This document shows positions 31,357-37,541 of a stretch of 64,000 nucleotides of DNA, piece after piece. Position numbers and translations under genes: made by a program. The first letter of the stretch is position 1, and each line of letters opens with the position of its first letter. Source of the stretch: RHKK01 sp964596245. Lineage in GTDB: Bacteria > Patescibacteriota > Patescibacteriia > 2-12-FULL-60-25. The notes beneath the pieces are model-generated. The model was not told where the DNA came from. It made no database searches and saw nothing but the letters and a program-made list of their open reading frames with translations. The DNA is taken from contig CAZQSK010000001.1 in assembly GCA_964596245.1 (NCBI GenBank), forward strand, positions 62,001 to 126,000, in the 5' to 3' direction.

Positions 31357-32841
31357 ATGCGCTTGATCCCGATTATCGGCCTTGAAATCCACGTGAGGCT
31401 CAAAACCAAGAGCAAGATGTTTTCGGATTGTCCGAATGTGGATGACTTGGCTCCTCCGAATACAGCCATTGATCCGGTCTCTACCGGTCAGCCGGGCGCC
31501 CTTCCTGCCGTGAACGCCGAGGCTGTGCGCTTAGGCGTCCGCGCCGGACTCGCCCTTGGTTGCCGCATTCCGGATACGGCCCACTTCGACCGTAAGAATT
31601 ATTTCTATCCTGATCTTCCGAAGGGATATCAGATTTCCCAATACGACCATCCGATAGCCGTTGATGGCGCATTGACGATTGAAGTCCCGACGCAGAAAGC
31701 GCCGCGTGATGTTGTGCGCATTGGTATTACGCGCGCGCATTTGGAAGAAGACGCCGCCAAAAATACACACGATGCTTCGACGGGAAGTACGCTTGTTGAT
31801 TTCAATCGTGCCGGCGTCCCACTCACCGAAATCGTCACTGAACCGGATTTTCGTTCTCCGGCAGAAGCGAAGATCTTTTTGCAGGAGTTGCAGAGCATCT
31901 TACGCGCCGTCGGTGCATCGGATGCGGATATGGAAAAAGGGTACATGCGTTGCGACGCCAACGTCTCAATGCTCGAGGTTGATGAAAACGACATGCCGCT
32001 CAAGGCGGGCTATAACCCGAAAATCGAGGTGAAAAATTTGAATTCGTTCAAAGCGGTTGAGCGCGCGCTCGCTTACGAAATCGAACGTCAGACAGAAATG
32101 TATAAAAAAGGCGAAGTTCCGCAGGGCGCCACGCGCGGTTGGGATGAAAACAAAGGCCAGACATTCGAACAGCGCATGAAGGAGACGAATGCCGATTATC
32201 GCTACTTCCCAGAACCGGATTTGCCGCCTCTGGACCTGCGCAAAGTCGCAGAAGAAGAAAAGACTAAACTTCCTCCCCTGCCGGCCGAACGCCGTCTCGC
32301 ATTGGTGAATGACTACGGCTTCACGCCGGATGATGCGCGCTTCTTTGTTGTGAATGGCTGGACCGACTATGTCGAACAAGTCATGGGTGAATTGCCCGGC
32401 TGGAAAGAAAAGAGTCCGGAAATCGCCAAGCTTGCCGGCAGCTGGTTGAAAAACAAGCTCGCGGGATTGCTTACAGCCAAAGAAAAAACAATCGAGGAAG
32501 TGAATATCACGGCTGAAAACTTTGCCGAGTTCCTTCACTTGATCGATGACGGCATCATCAACAGCGCTAATGCGCAGAAGTTACTCGGACTCATGCATGA
32601 AACCGGTAAAGATCCGTCTCACCTGATGGAAGAGCACAATCTTGGTCAGATGGATGACCCGGCCGCGCTTTCGAAGCTCGTCAGCGAACTCATTGAACAG
32701 AATCCTGAACAAGTTGAACAAATCAAAGCCGGAAAAGTCGCGCTGGTTAAATGGTTTGTCGGTGTCGTAATGAAATCTACCGAAGGCCGTGCCAATCCGG
32801 AAGCAACCGAAACGGAAATAAAGAAACAACTCGGTCTGTAA
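31357..32841 (+). CDS. gatB: Asp-tRNA(Asn)/Glu-tRNA(Gln) amidotransferase subunit B
   Basis: Subunit of GatCAB, which makes Gln-tRNA(Gln) or Asn-tRNA(Asn) by transamidation; 494 residues. The N-terminal IIGLEIHVRLKTKSKMFSDC, the RKNYFYPDLPKGYQISQYD segment and the C-terminal tail domain (GKVALVKWFVGVVMK) are canonical. gatA and gatC are not in this window. A strong shared terminator follows. Confidence 0.97.
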   Translation: MRLIPIIGLEIHVRLKTKSKMFSDCPNVDDLAPPNTAIDPVSTGQPGALPAVNAEAVRLGVRAGLALGCRIPDTAHFDRKNYFYPDLPKGYQISQYDHPIAVDGALTIEVPTQKAPRDVVRIGITRAHLEEDAAKNTHDASTGSTLVDFNRAGVPLTEIVTEPDFRSPAEAKIFLQELQSILRAVGASDADMEKGYMRCDANVSMLEVDENDMPLKAGYNPKIEVKNLNSFKAVERALAYEIERQTEMYKKGEVPQGATRGWDENKGQTFEQRMKETNADYRYFPEPDLPPLDLRKVAEEEKTKLPPLPAERRLALVNDYGFTPDDARFFVVNGWTDYVEQVMGELPGWKEKSPEIAKLAGSWLKNKLAGLLTAKEKTIEEVNITAENFAEFLHLIDDGIINSANAQKLLGLMHETGKDPSHLMEEHNLGQMDDPAALSKLVSELIEQNPEQVEQIKAGKVALVKWFVGVVMKSTEGRANPEATETEIKKQLGL

Positions 32842-32843
32842 AC

Positions 32844-32869
32844 AAAAGAACCCCTCGCGGGGTTCTTTT
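32844..32869. terminator. Shared terminator of gatB and the RRM gene
   Basis: AAAAGAACCCC/GGGGTTCTTTT stem with a TCGC loop, symmetric, between convergent genes. Confidence 0.9.
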
Positions 32870-32878
32870 GTTGGGAGC

Positions 32879-33148
32879 TTAGGCGCGCGGGGCGCGGGCT
32901 TCCTGCGGGCGGGCCTTGTTGACCGCGATCTGGCGGCCACCAAAATCCTTACCGTCCGATTCGGCAATTGCCTTGTCAGCAGAGGCGTCATCGGCCATCT
33001 CGACAAAACAGAAGCCACGCGGGCGGCCAGTTTCACGGTCCATAGGAATATAGACAGAGAGAACTTCGCCGAACTGTGAGAAGTGGGAGCGGATTTCCTC
33101 TTCCGTAGCACGGAAAGGGATACCACCGACGAACAACTTCGTGGGCAT
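32879..33148 (-). CDS. RRM-type RNA-binding protein
   Basis: A single RNA recognition motif of 89 residues. RNP2 is LFVGGI near residue 5 and RNP1 is RGFCFVEM near residue 44, each with aromatic residues for stacking on RNA. The short basic tail ends in RPQEARAPRA. Similar one-domain proteins occur in cyanobacteria and CPR, where they are thought to bind single-stranded RNA. It is a single gene convergent with gatB. Confidence 0.88.
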   Translation of the reverse strand: MPTKLFVGGIPFRATEEEIRSHFSQFGEVLSVYIPMDRETGRPRGFCFVEMADDASADKAIAESDGKDFGGRQIAVNKARPQEARAPRA

Positions 33149-33320
33149 GCGGTTTGGGATATCCTATTTCAGGACATCGTCATTTAAGGAATGAAACTGG
33201 ATAACCGTTTGCGCATGGAACCCTCCCCGACCAACGGACGGACCTTCGCACGTTGTATATCCGCACATAGTCTTACATACTTTTTGCCTTGTGTCAAGCA
33301 GTCAGGCACTATAGACGCAT

Positions 33321-33956
33321 ATGAAACAAGCCTCAAGAAAGCCAAAAAATCAAACCCTCCCCAGCTGCCATGATCTCTACAAACTACTAGATGTCCGCCT
33401 GGAGCACCCCGAAAAGGCCAAGGAGTTGGATAAGCGTATCCAGAAGGATTTTGAGAAGGTCTGCAGCATTTTTGTACTGGATATGTCCGGCTTTTCACGC
33501 ACGGTCCAGCGCTATGGAATTATCCATTACTTAGGGATGATTCACCGTATGCGCCGTATTGTCGGCCCGGCCGTTGAAAGCCATAAGGGTACGGTAGTGA
33601 AATTCGAGGCTGACAACTGCTTTGCCGTCTTCCCTACTCCGGATGATGCACTAGCGGCTGCCCGCACCGTTCATAACGATCTGAAAGTTGCGAACTTGAT
33701 GACCGATGATTTAAGCGACGTGCATGTTTCGATTGGAATTGGTCACGGACCCGTTCTTCTTTTCTGTGAAGACATGTATGGCAACGAACTCAACATGGCA
33801 TCCAAACTTGGTGAAGACGTTGCAGAGCGCGGAGAGATCTTGATTACGGAAGCAGCGAAACGAAAAGTAAAGTCAAAAAAATCGTACACATTTGAAATGG
33901 TTCCGCTCACCGTAAGCGGTGTAAACATGCGCGCATATCGTCTGAAGGAAAAATAA
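33321..33956 (+). CDS. Class III adenylate/guanylate cyclase-domain protein
   Basis: 211 residues. A basic N-terminal tail and a helical segment precede the cyclase homology domain. The metal-binding Asp residues are probably in FVLDMSGFSRT and KFEADNCFAVF. The transition-state region reads GNELNMASKLGED, with Asn kept and Lys in place of the usual Arg. No membrane or sensor domain is attached. It may make a cyclic nucleotide, but the Lys and the absence of a visible receptor leave activity open. A TATAGA lies 5 bases upstream of the ATG. The 172-base gap upstream shows no other gene. Confidence 0.75.
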   Translation: MKQASRKPKNQTLPSCHDLYKLLDVRLEHPEKAKELDKRIQKDFEKVCSIFVLDMSGFSRTVQRYGIIHYLGMIHRMRRIVGPAVESHKGTVVKFEADNCFAVFPTPDDALAAARTVHNDLKVANLMTDDLSDVHVSIGIGHGPVLLFCEDMYGNELNMASKLGEDVAERGEILITEAAKRKVKSKKSYTFEMVPLTVSGVNMRAYRLKEK

Positions 33957-34010
33957 TTTGCAAAAATAATCATCCACAGGTCACGCTTGACGCACAAAAC
34001 ATAAAATATG

Positions 34011-34019
34011 TGTTATACT
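34011..34019 (+). promoter_or_regulatory. Extended -10 and inverted repeat before the histone-like gene
   Basis: TGT-TATACT (34,011-34,019) follows an inverted repeat ACATA-AAA-TATGT just upstream. TTGACG lies 21 bases before the -10, too far for a standard -35. The leader of about 77 bases contains hairpins CGTGA/TCACG and CGCAT/ATGCG, and ends in a strong Shine-Dalgarno sequence. Confidence 0.5.
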
Positions 34020-34102
34020 AAATGCGCAAGCGTGATTTTTTTTCACGAGCATCGACTCCGCATTTAATGCGTGGGCGATTAACTTGAAAGGAGGAGATTT
34101 GC

Positions 34103-34204
34103 ATGGCAAAGAAAATGAAAAAGACAGCGAAGCGTAAGGCTCCGAAGCGTAAGGCTACGAAGCGCAAAGCGACCAAGCGCAAGGCAAGCAAGAAGCGCGC
34201 CTAG
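34103..34204 (+). CDS. 33-residue histone H1-like basic peptide
   Basis: A short frame starting MAKKMKKTAKRKAPKRKATK and continuing with the same KRKA(T/S) unit to KKRA. More than half of the residues are Lys or Arg. The ATG follows AAGGAGGAG at ideal distance, the clearest Shine-Dalgarno sequence in this part of the window, and a terminator follows the stop. The composition resembles the C-terminal tail of histone H1 and bacterial Hc1/AlgP-like proteins, so DNA or RNA compaction is plausible. Confidence 0.75.
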   Translation: MAKKMKKTAKRKAPKRKATKRKATKRKASKKRA

Positions 34205-34250
34205 TTCCCTACTCGAGCTTTAAGCTCGAACGCACTTTCTCGGAGGAGAG

Positions 34251-34277
34251 CGCCTCGACATCGTCGGGGCGTTTTTC
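34251..34277. terminator. Terminator of the histone-like gene
   Basis: CGCCTCGAC/GTCGGGGCG stem with an ATC loop and five T residues; it also faces the convergent EndoQ gene. Confidence 0.8.
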
Positions 34278-34281
34278 ATTT

Positions 34282-35532
34282 TCAAATCGCAAGCGAAACT
34301 TGTTTTGACTTCTGTTTCTTTTTCGCGGCAACGGAAATCACGCCGTATTCACCGTCGTATCCAGGGATGATATCCATTTCGCCGCGACGCATACTCAGGA
34401 TTGCTTGAACTATTTCAGACGGAACAATGCGGCTCAGCTCGCCCTCCGGCTCATCCAACAAAACGCCGAATTCCGTACGGCCATCAGCGACGAGTTTGGA
34501 AACCATGACTTTTACTTTCTTTGATGAAGGACCGACGTCCAATACCGTACCCACCAACTCATCCAAAGGCACGATGGATCGATACGGCACGGCAAGCTTT
34601 GGTCGCTTCCCTACTTCACGATCAGCCAAATCATCGATGCGATGCAATACACCAACCGTGAGCGGCTTGCCGCACCTGGGACAAATGCCTTTCAAGCGTT
34701 TTGTCTCTTTCGGTTCGCAAAAGAATCCGCATGCGCGATGACCATCTGCATGATACTTCCCCTCTTCGGGAAAGAATTCGATCGTCTCGATAAACTTTTT
34801 TACATCTTTTTCGGTTAAGATGCGATACAACTCGTCATACGTCGGCTTCTCCATCTCAAACACATTCGCTTCGCGTCCAAGCTTGTCGAGAGAATGTGCG
34901 TCGGAATTTGAAACGAGAAACACATTGTCTAGCTTGGAGAGACGCCAATTCATCAACGGATCAGATGAGAGGCCCGTCTCAACGGCCGGAATATACTTCG
35001 CATATTCACCAAAACATTCTTCCAGCGCATCAAAGCCGGACATGGAACCAAACACCGCAAACCATGGCGTCCACGCATGAGCGGGAATAAGCATCGAACG
35101 AGGGTCAGCCTCGAGCAAAATCTTCAACAGCTCTTCGGAATCAAGCCCGAGAATCGGACGACCGTCGGCTTTTAAATTGCAGCCACGTGCTGCGAGCTTA
35201 TTGATCACGAAGTCAGCGGCCGCCAACGTCGGAACCAAAACAAGATGATGAACACGACGGACTTTCCCACCGCGTTTGTAAATACAAGAAAGCTCCGTCG
35301 CAATCAGGAAGCGCGTCTTGGATGCACCGTTCTTTAAAGCGAACGCACCGCCCTCAACCTCCACCAAATCAGATTCGATTTCTCTGCGCCAAGCCGGATG
35401 CGTAAAATCGGACGTCCCGACAAAAGAGATGCCCTTGCGTTCACACGCAGCCGCGATATTCGGCAAGGTTAACTCCTTGGAACAGGCGCGCGACCATTTC
35501 GAGTGAAGGTGAAAATCGGTAATGACGCGCAT
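34282..35532 (-). CDS. Endonuclease Q-like PHP-domain nuclease
   Basis: 416 residues. The PHP domain starts at once with DFHLHSKWSRACSK, the first metal site, and includes IPAHAWTPWFAVFGSMSGFD and SNSDAHSL. A Cys cluster (CGFFC and CPRCGK, residues about 270-300) forms a probable zinc finger, as in archaeal EndoQ. EndoQ of Thermococcales nicks DNA 5-prime of deoxyuridine, hypoxanthine and abasic sites. The gene is the last of a four-gene unit headed by lexA, separated by only 5 bases from the preceding peptide gene, so damage-inducible expression is likely. A related TIGR00375-type protein is the alternative name. Confidence 0.8.
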   Translation of the reverse strand: MRVITDFHLHSKWSRACSKELTLPNIAAACERKGISFVGTSDFTHPAWRREIESDLVEVEGGAFALKNGASKTRFLIATELSCIYKRGGKVRRVHHLVLVPTLAAADFVINKLAARGCNLKADGRPILGLDSEELLKILLEADPRSMLIPAHAWTPWFAVFGSMSGFDALEECFGEYAKYIPAVETGLSSDPLMNWRLSKLDNVFLVSNSDAHSLDKLGREANVFEMEKPTYDELYRILTEKDVKKFIETIEFFPEEGKYHADGHRACGFFCEPKETKRLKGICPRCGKPLTVGVLHRIDDLADREVGKRPKLAVPYRSIVPLDELVGTVLDVGPSSKKVKVMVSKLVADGRTEFGVLLDEPEGELSRIVPSEIVQAILSMRRGEMDIIPGYDGEYGVISVAAKKKQKSKQVSLAI

Positions 35533-35537
35533 GAAAC

Positions 35538-35621
35538 TTAAGCTCCCATTATCTTAAGCACGACAAAGGTGACGAACATCGCTCCAAAGGCCACCAGGCC
35601 CCAAATCATGCGAAAAGGCAT
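35538..35621 (-). CDS. 27-residue single-pass membrane peptide
   Basis: A very short frame starting MPFRMIWGLVAFGAMFVTFV and ending in KIMGA. It is one hydrophobic helix with a basic residue on each side. The ATG is preceded by AGGA at 7 bases. It lies 12 bases after the DUF6504-like gene and 5 bases before the EndoQ-like gene, inside the lexA unit. SOS-induced single-helix peptides (SidA of Caulobacter, TisB of E. coli) are known, but there is no clear sequence match here; the parallel is positional. Confidence 0.6.
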   Translation of the reverse strand: MPFRMIWGLVAFGAMFVTFVVLKIMGA

Positions 35622-35633
35622 GTCCGCATCCTA

Positions 35634-35882
35634 TCAGAGGACCCCAGCCTCCTCCAACTGCCACCGTAGGGACTCGGTACTGAAGGATAAACGGTAGCTA
35701 TTGGCGTCATCAGAGACGGAAAAAAAGTATATTTTCTCACGTCCGATGCGTTCGGCGTGCACGAGATTTACTTTGCGTATCTGGTGATACTGCGTGCCCC
35801 ATTTGAACATCATCGGTTCCGGTTTATCGTTCTTGAAAGCCACGAGCACCTCAACGGGCTCGCGAATGGATTCGTAGGACAT
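35634..35882 (-). CDS. DUF6504-like small protein in the lexA unit
   Basis: 82 residues starting MSYESIREPVEVLVAFKNDK. The pattern MFKWGTQYHQIRKV followed by a YFFSVSDDANSYRL strand resembles DUF6504 proteins, which I recall next to error-prone polymerase genes in other bacteria. The similarity is judged by eye. The start lies 4 bases after lexA, so translational coupling and LexA control are likely. The function is unknown. Confidence 0.6.
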   Translation of the reverse strand: MSYESIREPVEVLVAFKNDKPEPMMFKWGTQYHQIRKVNLVHAERIGREKIYFFSVSDDANSYRLSFSTESLRWQLEEAGVL

Positions 35883-35886
35883 AGGT

Positions 35887-36501
35887 TTAACGGTAGGCGC
35901 GGATAACCGCTTTCACCACACCTTGAATAAGCGGATCGTAACAATAGATCGGCTTCATGGTTTTGTTGGCCGGCTGCAAACGAATGCGATCTTTCTCGCG
36001 GTAGAACTTTTTCAGTGTCACGTAAGCGTTCTCGAGAAGCGCTACGACGACATCTCCATTCTTCGGCGAAGGGTTGTGTTCGACGATGACGAAGTCGCCA
36101 TCGTGAATTCCTTCATCAATCATGGATTCGCCTTTGACGCGCAGTACGTAAGAATTTGCCGAGTTCGGAACAAGATCAACCGGTACGGCAAATGTTTCGC
36201 GTTCTTCGACGGCCTCGATCGGCATACCGGCTGTAATCAAGCCCTTGAGCGGAAGGACGACGCTACGCCCCCAACGCACGGCCTTGTCGGTCGGCTCAAG
36301 CTCGCGACCGCCATTACCCTCACCCTCCCGCAAGAATCCACGACCGCGTAGAGCCTGCACATGAGCATGCACGGTGGACGGAGAAGCGAGCTCAAGCCCG
36401 CCAGCAATCTCGCGATACGAAGGCGGGAAACCGCGCTCGTTGATGAAGTTCACGATGTAATCGAGAACTTCTTTTTGCTTTGGTGTGAGAGGTGCCGGCA
36501 T
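35887..36501 (-). CDS. lexA: LexA repressor
   Basis: SOS repressor and self-cleaving protease of 204 residues. The N-terminal winged helix (LTPKQKEVLDYIVNFINERG, then PPSYREIAGGL) precedes the latent peptidase domain. The cleavage site is probably Ala-Gly in LITAGMPIE. The catalytic Ser is in VKGESMIDEG and the Lys in VTLKKFYRE. The start at 36,501 is preferred because the -10 ends 8 bases upstream. It heads a unit with the DUF6504-like, peptide and EndoQ-like genes. Confidence 0.95.
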   Translation of the reverse strand: MPAPLTPKQKEVLDYIVNFINERGFPPSYREIAGGLELASPSTVHAHVQALRGRGFLREGEGNGGRELEPTDKAVRWGRSVVLPLKGLITAGMPIEAVEERETFAVPVDLVPNSANSYVLRVKGESMIDEGIHDGDFVIVEHNPSPKNGDVVVALLENAYVTLKKFYREKDRIRLQPANKTMKPIYCYDPLIQGVVKAVIRAYR

Positions 36502-36509
36502 ATGAAACA

Positions 36510-36538
36510 AAAATAGAACACGATCGAACAAAAGTCAA
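36510..36538 (-). promoter_or_regulatory. lexA promoter with a candidate LexA box in the spacer
   Basis: Minus strand: -35 TTGACT (36,533-36,538), 17-base spacer, -10 TATTTT (36,510-36,515). The spacer contains the direct repeat GTTC-N6-GTTC (36,516-36,529), similar to the alphaproteobacterial SOS box (GTTC-N7-GTTC) rather than the E. coli or Bacillus palindromes. Binding there would block RNA polymerase. Confidence 0.6.
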
Positions 36539-36583
36539 ACACCTGATTTTATTGATTTTCATACAAGTTATCCACAACAAGCG

Positions 36584-36592
36584 TGCTACAAT
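36584..36592 (+). promoter_or_regulatory. Extended -10 of the secreted protease gene
   Basis: TGCTACAAT, with the -10 ending 9 bases before the ATG at 36,602; no clear -35. It implies an almost leaderless mRNA. Confidence 0.5.
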
Positions 36593-36601
36593 CTCATAGT
36601 C

Positions 36602-37456
36602 ATGCCCTCAAAGGCCCATTTTCGTTTTCATAAACGCCTAATGCTCGCTGCGGCGCTTTTGATGACCACCGTACTTAGCTCGGCTTTTTACGGGAGTTTG
36701 GCGGCTATCAGTCAGAACGAAATCTTAGCAGTCGCACAAATTCACGTGGTGAATACGAACACAGGAACATCCAATGACGGTTCCGCGACCTTCATCTCTC
36801 CTAACGGTTATCTCATCACCAATTACCATGTCATCAAACCGGCCGTAACGGATAAAAACCAACAGATTATTTTATGTCTGACATTAGATGCGCGTAAACC
36901 GCCGGTTTGCGCCTCGATGCGTCTGCAACTAGCCGCCTTCAATGAGCAAATTGATTTGGCATTGCTGAAAGTCGCGCAAATTCAAATCAAGCAACAAGAT
37001 GGCTGGTCAGATTTTGACGCGTTCATCAAGGAAAAGGACTTGGTGGTGAATCACGTGAAATTTAATCGTGATGCAACGGAAGAAAACATCAACCTCGGCG
37101 AGCGCGTACAGATTCTCGGCTATCCCGTTGCAGGGGGGCGAAGCATTACCTACACAGGTGGAGTCGTGAGCGGCTTTGAACGCAAAGAAGAAGGCGGAGA
37201 ATGGAAGCCCTGGTTGATCAAAACAGATGCGAAACTGAACCCGGGCGGCTCAGGCGGCGCGGCATTTGATGAACAAAACAATTATCTGGGCGTTCCGACG
37301 CTTGTTCGTGGCGGACAAGGGAATATTGGTTTTATTATTTCGCTTCCGGTGGTGAACGCATTCTTGGATTCGACCCTGCTTCCGATTGCCGCCGGCGGAC
37401 ATCCGGCCAAAACCTTTAATCTGACCAAGGCATCATTGACAAAGCCGACAAAGTAA
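36602..37456 (+). CDS. Secreted trypsin-like serine protease
   Basis: 284 residues with an N-terminal signal or anchor (LMLAAALLMTTVLSSAFYGS). The catalytic triad is probably His in LITNYHVI, Asp in EQIDLALLKV and Ser in NPGGSGGAAFD, the DegP-like arrangement. No PDZ domain follows. The protease would act outside the cytoplasmic membrane, in protein quality control or degradation of external protein. It is divergent from lexA. Confidence 0.85.
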   Translation: MPSKAHFRFHKRLMLAAALLMTTVLSSAFYGSLAAISQNEILAVAQIHVVNTNTGTSNDGSATFISPNGYLITNYHVIKPAVTDKNQQIILCLTLDARKPPVCASMRLQLAAFNEQIDLALLKVAQIQIKQQDGWSDFDAFIKEKDLVVNHVKFNRDATEENINLGERVQILGYPVAGGRSITYTGGVVSGFERKEEGGEWKPWLIKTDAKLNPGGSGGAAFDEQNNYLGVPTLVRGGQGNIGFIISLPVVNAFLDSTLLPIAAGGHPAKTFNLTKASLTKPTK

Positions 37457-37541
37457 GGAACGTCGTATAGAGAGTCGGGAACGTGCGCATGGATTCGGCC
37501 TGACCGGATCAACACACGGACCGACGGATACAAACCTCCCT

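Noticed and set aside
33191..33373. 60-residue plus-strand frame before the cyclase gene
   Set aside because: It overlaps the cyclase start in another frame, has no initiation signal and no motif.
33960..34019. TTGACG as the -35 of the histone-like gene
   Set aside because: The distance to TATACT is 21 bases, outside the usual range, so only the extended -10 is listed.
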